DNA of 64,000 nucleotides from CAVSLM01 sp963728895 (GTDB lineage: Bacteria > Pseudomonadota > Gammaproteobacteria > JBBQDK01): assembly GCA_963728895.1 (NCBI GenBank), contig CAVSLM010000003.1, positions 1-64,000 on the forward strand, written 5' to 3'. Of the stretch, positions 51,823 to 61,321 are shown piece by piece. The stretch's first letter is position 1, and each line of letters opens with the position of its first letter. The translations under genes were made by a program, and so were the position numbers. The notes beneath the pieces are model-generated. The model was not told the DNA's origin. It did no database searches and saw nothing but the letters and a program-made list of their open reading frames with translations.

Positions 51823-53618
51823 GTCAGGCAACCGTCGTGAGCGTGCTATGGAGCCGTTTCTTTCCGTTCCTGCGCTGGTGGCCACTGGTCAGCCGCCAGA
51901 CCGTGCGCGAGGATCTGATCGCCGGACTTACCGGTGCCGTGATCGTGCTGCCGCAGGGCGTGGCGTTCGCCATCATCGCCGGCATGCCGCCGGAGTACGG
52001 TCTGTACACCGCAATCGTTCCGGCGATCATCGCCGCGCTGTTCGGCTCGTCCTTTCATCTGATCTCCGGACCGACCACGGCGATCTCCATCGTGGTGTTC
52101 TCCACCATCAGTCCGCTGGCCGAGCCCGGCAGCATGCATTTCGTACAGCTCGCGTTGACGCTGACGCTGCTTGCCGGCGCGTTCCAGCTGCTGCTGGGAC
52201 TGGCGCGCATGGGCGTGCTGGTCAACTTCATCTCGCATTCGGTGGTGGTGGGCTTCACCGCCGGCGCGGCCATTCTCATCGCCAGCAGCCAGATGAAGAA
52301 TTTCCTGGGTGTCAAGGTTCCGGCAGGCGAATCCTTTCTGCACACCTGGCTGGACCTCTTCCGCGCGCTCCCGCAGACCAATCTGTACATATTCGCGGTG
52401 GCGCTCCTGACGCTCGCCTCGGCGACGGCGTTCCGGCTGTGGCGGCCGCGCTGGCCGGGCATGCTGTTCGCCATGATCATCGGCAGTGCACTGGCCTTGG
52501 TGCTCGGCGCGGCGGAGCACGGAATTCGCCTGGTCGGATCCCTGCCCGCATCGCTGCCGCCGCTGTCGCTGCCGGATTTCTCCTCGAAGAGCATGAGCAC
52601 GCTGGCGCCGGGTGCGCTGGCAGTGGCCATGCTGGGACTGGTCGAGGCGGTGTCCATCGCGCGCTCGGTGGCGACGCGTTCCCACCAGCGCATCAACGGC
52701 AATCAGGAGTTCATCGGGCAGGGGCTGTCCAATATCGTCGGCAGCTTCTTCTCCAGCTATGCCTCCTCGGGCTCGTTCACGCGTACCGGAGTGAACTACC
52801 GCGCCGGAGCCCGCACGCCCATGTCAGCGATGTTCGCCGCGCTGTCGCTGGCGGTGATCCTGGTGCTGATTGCGCCGCTCGCCGCCTATCTGCCGATCGC
52901 CGCCATGGCCGGCATCCTGCTGCTGGTGGCCTACAACCTGATCGATTTCCATCACATCAAGGTGATCCTCAAGGCCAGCCACAGCGACGCCTCGGTGCTG
53001 ATCGTCACCTTCCTGTCCACACTGTTCGTGGAGCTGGAGTTTGCCATCTACGTGGGCGTGATCCTGTCGCTCGTGCTCTATCTCAACCGCACATCGCGTC
53101 CGGCGATCGTGTCGCGCGTTCCCGACCCTACGCGCGAGCGGCGCAACTTCATCACCGATCCGCACCTGCCGGAATGCCCGCAGCTCAAGATTATCCGGAT
53201 CGATGGCTCGCTGTTCTTCGGTGCCGTGGACCACGTGCAGGAGCAGCTCCATGCCCTGGAGCAGATCAGGCCGGAGCAGAAACATCTGCTGATCGTCGGC
53301 AACGGCATCAACTTCATCGACGTGGCCGGTGCCGAGATGCTGGTCCAGGAAGCCAGGCGCCGGCGTGCGCAGGGCGGCGCTCTGTACCTGTGCCGGCTCA
53401 AGGAGGGCGTGTGCGATCCGCTGCGCAAGGGCGAATACCTGCCCGAGATCGGTGAGGAGAACATCTTCCCGACCAAGGCGTTGGCAATCCGCGGCATCTT
53501 CGACAAGCTCGATCCGGAGCGTTGCCGGCGCTGTGACAAGCGCATCTTCCGCGAATGCGCAAGCGTGGAGCAGCCCGGCACCGAGCCTGAGACCAGGCCT
53601 TCGGCAGTGCGCGCCTGA
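51819..53618 (+). CDS. SulP-family anion transporter with STAS domain
   Basis: 599 residues. The SLC26/SulP membrane domain begins VREDLIAGLTGAVIVLPQGV (core signature), with GMPPEYGLYTAIVPAIIAAL and SGPTTAISIVVFSTISPLAE, about 12-14 helices. A C-terminal STAS domain (IIRIDGSLFFGAVDHVQEQL, LIVGNGINFIDVAGAEMLVQ) and a Cys-rich end (CRRCDKRIFREC) follow. Candidate substrates are sulfate or bicarbonate; none can be fixed from sequence. Start GTG 51819; see the leader ORF. The Cys-x-x-Cys tail could bind metal. Confidence 0.9.
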   Translation: MSQATVVSVLWSRFFPFLRWWPLVSRQTVREDLIAGLTGAVIVLPQGVAFAIIAGMPPEYGLYTAIVPAIIAALFGSSFHLISGPTTAISIVVFSTISPLAEPGSMHFVQLALTLTLLAGAFQLLLGLARMGVLVNFISHSVVVGFTAGAAILIASSQMKNFLGVKVPAGESFLHTWLDLFRALPQTNLYIFAVALLTLASATAFRLWRPRWPGMLFAMIIGSALALVLGAAEHGIRLVGSLPASLPPLSLPDFSSKSMSTLAPGALAVAMLGLVEAVSIARSVATRSHQRINGNQEFIGQGLSNIVGSFFSSYASSGSFTRTGVNYRAGARTPMSAMFAALSLAVILVLIAPLAAYLPIAAMAGILLLVAYNLIDFHHIKVILKASHSDASVLIVTFLSTLFVELEFAIYVGVILSLVLYLNRTSRPAIVSRVPDPTRERRNFITDPHLPECPQLKIIRIDGSLFFGAVDHVQEQLHALEQIRPEQKHLLIVGNGINFIDVAGAEMLVQEARRRRAQGGALYLCRLKEGVCDPLRKGEYLPEIGEENIFPTKALAIRGIFDKLDPERCRRCDKRIFRECASVEQPGTEPETRPSAVRA

Positions 53619-53637
53619 GCGGCGTGCGGAGCGCAGG

Positions 53638-54825
<1,188 letters not shown>

Positions 54826-54871
54826 TGCGCAGCCCGGACCTTCACGGACGCCGTGCTACCATGGATGCCCG

Positions 54872-55729
54872 ATGCTGACCTATCCCGACATCGATCCGGT
54901 GGCGTTTCAGCTCGGACCGGTGCAGGTGCACTGGTACGGGCTGATGTACCTGGTGGGGTTCCTGGGCTTCTGGGGTCTGGGGCGGCTGCGTGCGCAGCGC
55001 GCGGGCTCGAGCTGGACGCCGGAGCAGCTGAGCGACCTGCTGTTCTACGGCGCGCTCGGCGTGGTGCTTGGGGGGCGCATCGGCTATGTCCTGTTCTACG
55101 ATTTCGGGCGCTTTCTGGACGATCCCCTGGTGCTGTTTCGCATCTGGCAGGGCGGCATGTCGTTCCACGGCGGCCTGCTCGGCGTGTTGATCGCCATCGG
55201 CCTGTACGGACGCAAGACCGGTCGGCGGTTTTTCGAAATCAGCGACTTCGTGGCACCGATCATTCCCGTGGGTCTCGCAGCCGGGCGCGCCGGCAACTTC
55301 ATCAACGGTGAGCTGTGGGGCAAGGTATCCGACCTGCCCTGGGCCATGCGCCTGCCATGCGCCCGCTTTCCGGAATACTGCGCCGGCAGGACGGGCTACA
55401 GCCCGCCGCACCATCCTTCTCAGCTCTACGAGCTCTTCCTGGAAGGCGTGGTGCTGCTCGCCATCCTTTGGCTGTACTCGCGCCGCCCGCGCCCGACCAT
55501 GGCGGTTTCGGGACTGTTCCTGCTCTGCTACGGTGTGTTTCGGTTCCTGATCGAGCTGGTGAGGCTGCCGGATGCGCACATCGGCTACCTGGCCTTCGGC
55601 TGGGTGACCATGGGGCAGGTGCTGTCGCTGCCCATGGTGCTTGCCGGTGCGGTGATGCTCGGACTGGCCTACCGGCGTAACGACTCGGCGCCGGTCGCCG
55701 CCCAGCGTAGCGGGGGAGGCGCGCATTGA
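54872..55729 (+). CDS. lgt: Prolipoprotein diacylglyceryl transferase
   Basis: Adds diacylglycerol from phosphatidylglycerol to the lipobox cysteine of prolipoproteins in the inner membrane. 285 residues, seven membrane helices. Signatures: VHWYGLMYLVGFLGFWGLGR, RIGYVLFYDF, catalytic-region SFHGGLLGVLIAI, and the Lgt box GRAGNFINGELWG. Followed by thyA with a TTGA overlap; lgt-thyA-folA is the usual order in gammaproteobacteria. Confidence 0.97.
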   Translation: MLTYPDIDPVAFQLGPVQVHWYGLMYLVGFLGFWGLGRLRAQRAGSSWTPEQLSDLLFYGALGVVLGGRIGYVLFYDFGRFLDDPLVLFRIWQGGMSFHGGLLGVLIAIGLYGRKTGRRFFEISDFVAPIIPVGLAAGRAGNFINGELWGKVSDLPWAMRLPCARFPEYCAGRTGYSPPHHPSQLYELFLEGVVLLAILWLYSRRPRPTMAVSGLFLLCYGVFRFLIELVRLPDAHIGYLAFGWVTMGQVLSLPMVLAGAVMLGLAYRRNDSAPVAAQRSGGGAH

Positions 55730-56520
55730 AGCAATACCTGGAGCTCATGCGGCACGTGCGCGATCGCGGCGTGCGCAGGGGCGACCGCACCGGCACCGGA
55801 ACGCTGTCGGTGTTCGGTTACCAGATGCGCTTCGACCTGCAGCAGGGTTTTCCCGCGGTCACCACCAAGAAGCTGCACTTCAAGTCCATCATTCACGAGC
55901 TGGTGTGGTTTCTGCGCGGTGACACCAATGTGCACTATCTGCACCGCAACGGCGTCACTATCTGGGACGAGTGGGCCGATGCGCGGGGCGAGCTCGGGCC
56001 CATCTATGGCCACCAATGGCGCTGCTGGCCGGCCCACGGCGGCGGTCACATCGACCAGATTTCCGCCGTGGTAGAGCAGATCCGCACCCATCCCGACTCC
56101 CGGCGGCTCATCGTGAGCGCCTGGAACGTCGCAGACCTCGAGCGCATGGCCTTGCCCCCCTGCCACCTGCTGTTCCAGTTCTATGTCGCCGAGGGCAGGC
56201 TCTCCTGCCAGCTGTATCAGCGCAGCGCGGACGTGTTCCTGGGTGTGCCCTTCAACATCGCCTCGTACGCGCTGTTGACCTGCATGGTCGCACAGGTGAC
56301 CGGGCTGGCGGCGGGGGAGCTCGTACATACCTTCGGCGATGCGCACCTGTATGCGAATCACCTGGAGCAGGTCGAGACCCAGCTGGCGCGCGCTCCCTAT
56401 CCTCTGCCGAAGCTGCGCCTGAACCCCGCGGTCTCGTCGCTGTTCGACTTCCGCTACGAAGACATCGCCATCAGCGATTACCAATGCCATCCCGCCATCC
56501 GTGCTCCGGTGGCGGTTTGA
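55726..56520 (+). CDS. thyA: Thymidylate synthase
   Basis: Converts dUMP to dTMP with methylene-THF. 264 residues, the E. coli length. Nucleophile Cys146 in LPPCHLLFQFYV; substrate loop DRTGTGTLSVFGYQMR; QRSADVFLGVPFNIASYALL. The start is TTG 55726, set by a GGGGGAGG ribosome site and the overlap with the lgt stop. Coupled lgt-thyA-folA supply and use of folate cofactors. Confidence 0.97.
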   Translation: MKQYLELMRHVRDRGVRRGDRTGTGTLSVFGYQMRFDLQQGFPAVTTKKLHFKSIIHELVWFLRGDTNVHYLHRNGVTIWDEWADARGELGPIYGHQWRCWPAHGGGHIDQISAVVEQIRTHPDSRRLIVSAWNVADLERMALPPCHLLFQFYVAEGRLSCQLYQRSADVFLGVPFNIASYALLTCMVAQVTGLAAGELVHTFGDAHLYANHLEQVETQLARAPYPLPKLRLNPAVSSLFDFRYEDIAISDYQCHPAIRAPVAV

Positions 56521-56551
56521 GGGCGCGCACGGGCTGCGCAGCGTACGTGAG

Positions 56552-57049
56552 ATGATGCTTTCGGTGATCGCCGCCATGGACCGCAACGGCGTGATCGGGA
56601 AGGACAACACGCTGCCCTGGCGTCTGCCTGCCGACCTGCAACATTTCAAGCGCCTCACGCTCGGTAAACCCATCGTGATGGGGCGTGCCACCCGCGAGTC
56701 CATCGGCCGCTCGCTCCCGGGGCGCACCAATGTCGTGATCAGCCGCGATGCGCGCTACCGGGCGTCCGGCTGCGTGGTGGTGCGTAGCCTGGAGGAGGCC
56801 CTCGCCGCGCTGGCCGGACAGGAGGAGGTGATGATCATCGGCGGTGCCTCGCTGTACGCACAGACTCTCGGGCGTGCCGAACACCTGTACCTGACGCTGA
56901 TCGATGCCGAGGTGCAGGGCAACGTATACTTTCCGGCGCTCGACTATTCCCAGTGGATCGAGCTCGAACGCGAGACGCACGAGCCCGACCCGCACAACCC
57001 CCATCGCTACAGTTTCGTGCGCCTGCAACGCAGGCCCGCGTTGCCGTGA
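56552..57049 (+). CDS. folA: Dihydrofolate reductase
   Basis: Regenerates tetrahydrofolate after ThyA. 165 residues from MMLSVIAAMDRNGVIGKDNT (E. coli 159). LPWRLPADLQHFKRLTLGKP contains the active-site Asp; IVMGRATRESIGR and VMIIGGASLYAQTL bind NADPH. The usual T-x-x-S phosphate-site spacing is kept. It follows thyA by 31 bases. A REP-like repeat separates it from convergent apaH. Confidence 0.97.
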   Translation: MMLSVIAAMDRNGVIGKDNTLPWRLPADLQHFKRLTLGKPIVMGRATRESIGRSLPGRTNVVISRDARYRASGCVVVRSLEEALAALAGQEEVMIIGGASLYAQTLGRAEHLYLTLIDAEVQGNVYFPALDYSQWIELERETHEPDPHNPHRYSFVRLQRRPALP

Positions 57050-57055
57050 TACGGA

Positions 57056-57160
57056 GCTCGACCGCAGCGGCGCTGCCGCGCCGCAGGATCGCGGTGCACA
57101 GCCCGGCTCCCACCGTGCCGGCATTCAGGCCGCCGGGACCCACGTACACCCGCAGGGAAC
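57056..57160. repeat. REP-like palindromic repeat
   Basis: CGACCGCAGCGGCGCTGCCG, GCAGGATCGCGGTGCACAGC, CCGGCTCCCACCGTGCCGGC between the convergent folA and apaH. Same family as 22206, 24098 and 30035; it lies right after the folA stop and may cap both transcripts. Confidence 0.7.
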
Positions 57161-57204
57161 GATTGCAGGGTCAGCGGGTGAGGGTGCGGGGCCGTACGTC
57201 CGGC

Positions 57205-58038
57205 TCATCCGGCATGCGCCGCGACCGCTTCGGGGCAACCGACCGACCAGGTGCGGTGACCTGCATCCAGGCGCAGCGCCGTGAGACGCCCGCCCCACAC
57301 GCATCCGGTGTCCAGCGCGAACACCCCGGGCTCGGTGCGCGGTCCCAGCGTCGACCAGTGGCCGAACACCACGTTCAGCGCTCGGCTGGCGCGACCGGGA
57401 ACTGCGAACCATGGACGGCACGGCGGCGGCTGGGTACCGGGCGGACCCTTGGCTTTCAGGCACAAGCGACCTTGATCGTCGCAGTAGCGCAGGCGCGTGA
57501 AGCAGTTGGTGATGAAGCGCAATCGGTCCCAGCCGGCGAGCCCCGGCGACCACTGCAGCGGCTGGTCACCGTACATCCGGTGCAGGAACTCGCGATAGTC
57601 GTCGCCCACGAGCACGCTTTCCACTTCGCGTGCACAGGCCTGCGCCTGTGCCAGGTCCCACTGTGGGGGCAGTCCCGCATGCACCATGGTGAAGCCGAGC
57701 TCGGCGTCGTGGTGCAGGAGCGGGCGGGTGCGCAGCCAGTCGATCAACGCCTCGCGGTCCGGCGCGTGCAGGACGTCGTGCAGCGTGTCCTTGCGGTAGG
57801 GGGGCAATCCCCCTTCGGCAACGGCGAGCAGGTGTAGATCGTGATTGCCGAGCACGGTCACGGCCGCATCGCCCAGACTGCATACCAGGCGCAAGGTGGC
57901 GAGAGAGTCGGGCCCGCGATTGACCAGGTCGCCGCAGAACCATAACCGGTCGCGCGCGCAGTCGAAACCGATCACATCGAGCAGCGCCAGCAGCCGCTCG
58001 TGACAACCCTGCACATCGCCGATGGCGTAGGCGGCCAC
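57205..58038 (-). CDS. apaH: Diadenosine tetraphosphatase (symmetrical)
   Basis: Cleaves Ap4A to two ADP and also decaps Np4-capped RNA. 277 residues (E. coli 280). Metallophosphatase motifs: YAIGDVQGCHERLLALLDVI, CGDLVNRGPDSLATL, VLGNHDLHLLAVAEG, TMVHAGLPPQWDL, VFGHWSTLG. Downstream of apaG by 68 bases on the same strand, the conserved apaG-apaH pair. Confidence 0.97.
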   Translation of the reverse strand: MAAYAIGDVQGCHERLLALLDVIGFDCARDRLWFCGDLVNRGPDSLATLRLVCSLGDAAVTVLGNHDLHLLAVAEGGLPPYRKDTLHDVLHAPDREALIDWLRTRPLLHHDAELGFTMVHAGLPPQWDLAQAQACAREVESVLVGDDYREFLHRMYGDQPLQWSPGLAGWDRLRFITNCFTRLRYCDDQGRLCLKAKGPPGTQPPPCRPWFAVPGRASRALNVVFGHWSTLGPRTEPGVFALDTGCVWGGRLTALRLDAGHRTWSVGCPEAVAAHAG

Positions 58039-58106
58039 GGTGGCGTCAGGAGCGGTCTGCGCAGCGGACCTTGCCGGTGGGATGGTTCACCGAAGGAGCT
58101 GAAATC

Positions 58107-58487
58107 TCAATGCAGCGTGCGTGGGACCGCAAGAGAAAAGGCCGGGATCTCGGCATCGAACTCCACGCCGTCGTCGGCCACCATCTGGTAGCTCCCACGC
58201 ATGCTGCCAACCGAGGTCTCGATCATGGTGCCGCTGGTGTACTGAAATCCCTCTCCGGGCTTCAGATAGGGCTGCTCCCCGACCACGCCTTCCCCGCGCA
58301 CTTCCTGCACCTTGCCGTTGGCGTCGGTGATCACCCAGTGTCGTGTAATCAGCTTGGCGGGCACCGTCCCGAGATTGCGTATGGTGACGGTGTAGGCGAA
58401 TACGTAGCGGTTCTGATCGGGAGCCGACTGAGCCTCGACGTAGACGCTTTCGACTTCAACCTTGATGTTGTGCACGGGACGCTCCAT
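58107..58487 (-). CDS. apaG: ApaG protein (CorD-like)
   Basis: 126 residues, one fibronectin/Ig-like ApaG domain: VFAYTVTIRNLGTVPAKLIT, RHWVITDANGKVQEVRGEGV, VGEQPYLKPGEGFQYTSGTM. The biochemical role is unclear; linked to magnesium/cobalt resistance in Salmonella. Start at MERPVHNIKVEVESVYV (58487). Transcribed with apaH. Confidence 0.95.
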   Translation of the reverse strand: MERPVHNIKVEVESVYVEAQSAPDQNRYVFAYTVTIRNLGTVPAKLITRHWVITDANGKVQEVRGEGVVGEQPYLKPGEGFQYTSGTMIETSVGSMRGSYQMVADDGVEFDAEIPAFSLAVPRTLH

Positions 58488-58590
58488 ACGTCGGTATTTG
58501 ACCCCAAGCCCCAGGCGCCCGCAACCCGAGCGGGGCTGCGGAAATGGCGTGCTTCCCGCCACATCGGCGGTCGCGGATCCACGCGGGTGC

Positions 58591-59589
58591 TCACAGGCGA
58601 CTGGCGGCCAGCGCCGCACCGAGCAGTCCGACCCGTGTGTCCAGAATGACCTGCACCGGCATATCGACGAGCAGCCGGCGCATGCGGCCCTTGTTGAGAA
58701 AGGCCTCGAGGAAGCGCCCGTCGCGCAGCTTGGGCAGGATCTGCGGCGCGATGCCGCCGGCCAGATAGACACCGCCGGTGGCGAGGCAGGTCAAGGCGAG
58801 ATTGCCCGCCTGGGCACCGTAGAGGCGAACGAACAGGTCCAGCGCGCGCTGAGCCACCGCATCCGTACCCGCGAGGCCCGCGGTGCTGATCGCGGCCGCC
58901 GGGTCGCGACTGCCCCTCACCTGCGCGAGCTGTGCCGGATCGGCGCCCCTGGTGTGGCGGTGCAGGTATTCGTATAGGGTGACCAGCCCGGGACCCGACA
59001 CCAGGCGTTCCCAGGAGACATGACCCAGCGTCGTCTGCAGCTCGCGCAGCAATCCGATCTGCTCCTCGTCGGCCGGCGCGAAGTCCGTGTGTCCGCCCTC
59101 GGACGCGACGTTCTCGTAATGGTCGTGCTGCCAGACCAGCACGCCCTGGCCTAGACCCGTGCCGGCGCCAATGACGACACGGGGGCCTTGCGCGACGGCA
59201 TGACCGGCCTGCAGCGGCGCCAGATGTTGCGCGCCGAGCGCTTCGATCCCGTAGGCGATCCCCTGAAAGTCGTTGATGAGACGCGTGCGTGGCGTGCCGA
59301 GCTCTTCCGCCAGAGCCGCGTTGGACATCTCCCAGGGAAGATTGGTGATGTGTGCCTCTTGACCGGTTGCCGTAGGCGTCACCGGGCCGGCGACGGCGAT
59401 GCAGGCGGCGTGCAGGTCCCGGGCGTGTTCGCCCGCCTCCGCCACGAAAGCGCGGACCAGCGGCAGCAGACCGTCGAACCGGGCACTGGCGTAGCGCTGC
59501 TCCACCAGCGGTTTCAGATGCACGCCGGCATATTCGGCGATGAGCAGCAGCGTCTTGGTGCCACCGAGATCTCCGGCCAGCACTTTCAC
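58591..59589 (-). CDS. glk: Glucokinase
   Basis: Phosphorylates glucose with ATP. 332 residues, bacterial Glk type (not ROK): VKVLAGDLGGTKTLLLIAEY (phosphate-1), ITNLPWEMSN and RLINDFQGIAYGIEAL (sugar site), VVIGAGTGLGQGVLVW, EGGHTDFAP, and a C-terminal LATGGVYLAGGIAPQIL. The start is GTG 59589, overlapping the pgl stop (GTGA). Coupled pgl-glk channel glucose into the Entner-Doudoroff or pentose phosphate route; zwf is not next to them here. Confidence 0.94.
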   Translation of the reverse strand: MKVLAGDLGGTKTLLLIAEYAGVHLKPLVEQRYASARFDGLLPLVRAFVAEAGEHARDLHAACIAVAGPVTPTATGQEAHITNLPWEMSNAALAEELGTPRTRLINDFQGIAYGIEALGAQHLAPLQAGHAVAQGPRVVIGAGTGLGQGVLVWQHDHYENVASEGGHTDFAPADEEQIGLLRELQTTLGHVSWERLVSGPGLVTLYEYLHRHTRGADPAQLAQVRGSRDPAAAISTAGLAGTDAVAQRALDLFVRLYGAQAGNLALTCLATGGVYLAGGIAPQILPKLRDGRFLEAFLNKGRMRRLLVDMPVQVILDTRVGLLGAALAASRL

Positions 59590-60332
59590 TGTGCACGCTC
59601 CGCCTCGAGTCCGGAGGCGGCCGCCGCATCCAGATACCACAGCACCTCGCCGCGTGCAGCGATGCGCTGCACCGGCAGGCCGGCTTGGGGCTGATGAAAC
59701 ACCCGGCCGATGATCGTCGCCTTGCCCTTTCCCTCCACCAGGAACAGCAGCCGGCGTGTGTGGTTCAGCGAAGGCAGCGTGAGGGTGACACGCCAGGCGC
59801 CAAGCTTTTCGACATACACCGCCGCCACGGTGCGCTGCGTCTCTTCCAGGACCGGCGTATGCGGAAACAACGAGGCGGTGTGACCATCGCTGCCCAGTCC
59901 CAACAGCACCAGATCGAGTTGCGGCACACCGTCGGCATCGCGCGGCGCAAGCGCGGCGAGGCGCTCGGCATAACGCGCGGCGTCGCGCTCCGGTGCTTCA
60001 GGCTCCGTCACCATGGGATGGACCTGCTGTGGCGCAATGGGCACGTGGCGCAACAGCGCCTCGTCGGCCATGCGGTAGTTGCTGTCGGCATGGTCCGTGG
60101 CGACGCAGCGTTCATCCCCGAACCAGATGTGCACCTTGTCCCACTCGATGGTGCGCGCCGGCGCGCCGGCCAGCAGCTGATAGAGCCGCCGTGGCGTGCC
60201 GCCCCCGGACAATGCCGCATGAAAGGCACCACGCGCGCGAATGGCCGCGGCACACCGCGCGATCCAATATTGCGCCGCCGCCGCGGCGAGGCGTTCGGCA
60301 TCAGGAAACACCTGCGGGGTCGGAGGGAGCAT
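59586..60332 (-). CDS. pgl: 6-phosphogluconolactonase (DevB type)
   Basis: Hydrolyses 6-phosphogluconolactone after glucose-6-phosphate dehydrogenase. 248 residues. ALSGGGTPRRLYQLLA, KVHIWFGDERCVATDHADSN and VLLGLGSDGHTASLFPHTPV are the family signatures. Overlaps glk by four bases. Divergent from the small gene at 60569, with a 236-bp gap. Confidence 0.95.
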   Translation of the reverse strand: MLPPTPQVFPDAERLAAAAAQYWIARCAAAIRARGAFHAALSGGGTPRRLYQLLAGAPARTIEWDKVHIWFGDERCVATDHADSNYRMADEALLRHVPIAPQQVHPMVTEPEAPERDAARYAERLAALAPRDADGVPQLDLVLLGLGSDGHTASLFPHTPVLEETQRTVAAVYVEKLGAWRVTLTLPSLNHTRRLLFLVEGKGKATIIGRVFHQPQAGLPVQRIAARGEVLWYLDAAAASGLEAERAQ

Positions 60333-60568
60333 AGCACCGCCTTGGTCATGGGCCTGGGCACTGCGGCATTATGGGGCTTTTGCTAACCACTGTCCCGGGC
60401 CGGGCGGACGCAGCGCGGTGCGCCGCGGCGCGACGGCCGCCCTCATCAGGATGCTGTAGTATAGAAGAGGGAGTCCAAAGCCAATCGATGCGCCCGTCCC
60501 GGGCGCCTGCCACGCCGCGCAGCGGAACCGGCGGGACCGGACACCGCGTGCGTCACAGGAGAACGGCC

Positions 60569-60784
60569 ATGTACCTGAAGCACGTGCCCAGTGGTGATCT
60601 CGTCGAGGTTCTGTCGCTCGATGCGCTTTTCGATCCATGTAAGGAGCGGCTCTCCGGGCGCTTCCATTCGGGCGAGGAACTGCAGGACCCGACGACGTTT
60701 GCGAAGACCGACCTGAAGTTTCCTTCCGGCGAGTCCCTGCCACGCTGCTGGCTGGACGCGCACTACCGTGACGCTGGCCGCTAG
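60569..60784 (+). CDS. Conserved small protein of unknown function
   Basis: 71 residues: YLKHVPSGDLVEVLSLDALF, DPTTFAKTDLKFPSGESLPR, ending CWLDAHYRDAGR. Short proteins of this form are widespread in gammaproteobacteria and are sometimes labelled acetyltransferase without good reason; no catalytic domain fits in 71 residues. An ACAGGAGAACGG ribosome site precedes ATG 60569. A possible -10 TAGTAT lies near 60455. Its TAG stop (60782-60784) is the first part of a MITE end, as for the PfkB gene at 45977. Confidence 0.8.
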   Translation: MYLKHVPSGDLVEVLSLDALFDPCKERLSGRFHSGEELQDPTTFAKTDLKFPSGESLPRCWLDAHYRDAGR

Positions 60785-60802
60785 CCCGGAAATCTCATCA
60801 GC
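60781..60802. mobile_element. Single terminal repeat of the MITE family (remnant)
   Basis: CTAGCCCGGAAATCTCATCA reproduces the CTAG plus 15-bp end of the element at 45974-46234 (reverse of its right end, which reads TGGTGAGATTTCCGGG). No second end was found within 1 kb, so it is a solo end or a decayed copy. It starts at the stop codon of the preceding gene. Confidence 0.6.
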
Positions 60803-60947
60803 CTCGACGCCGGTCCGCGCGCCGGGCGCATGTGGTCACCAATCGCCACGCTGAGACGCGTGCGGGCGGCGCTACCTGCCTTCGGTGGCGCTCCGCGTGC
60901 GGCCGGCACCCCACGGGGAGACTGTGTGCCCCGTTCGCTCGACTGGC

Positions 60948-61250
60948 TCAGCCGGCCCGTTCCACCAGGTGGTGCGGGCGAAGCGTGCCGCGGTGCCGCG
61001 CCACCAGCGACTCGGCGCGGCGCACCGCATTCTCGACTGCGAGCTCGATCTGCACCTGTTCGTCCGGAGTCATATAGAACAGCAGATCGACGGTGTGGCG
61101 CACGTAGCGTGCCGGCAACTGATTGAGCGCGACACACGCGACATCCTCGAGATAGTCCTGGTCCGGCGGCACCGGCCATCGCGCCACGGATCTGCGCAGG
61201 CAATCCATCACCAGTGCCTCGTAGAAATTATGGATTCCTTCGAGATTCAT
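60948..61250 (-). CDS. ComFB-family protein
   Basis: 100 residues: MNLEGIHNFYEALVMDCLRR, DYLEDVACVALNQLPARYVR, HTVDLLFYMTPDEQVQIELA. Matches the late-competence ComFB domain. In other bacteria such domains bind cyclic di-nucleotides (CdgR/ComFB work in cyanobacteria); that role is not shown here. It lies downstream of the MurG-like glycosyltransferase on the same strand, with a 71-bp gap. Confidence 0.85.
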   Translation of the reverse strand: MNLEGIHNFYEALVMDCLRRSVARWPVPPDQDYLEDVACVALNQLPARYVRHTVDLLFYMTPDEQVQIELAVENAVRRAESLVARHRGTLRPHHLVERAG

Positions 61251-61321
61251 GCAGTGGCCTCCGGCGTGAGTGCGCGGTAACGGCCGGCCGATAGGCGACT
61301 GAAGCGGGTGTGCGGGAGTCG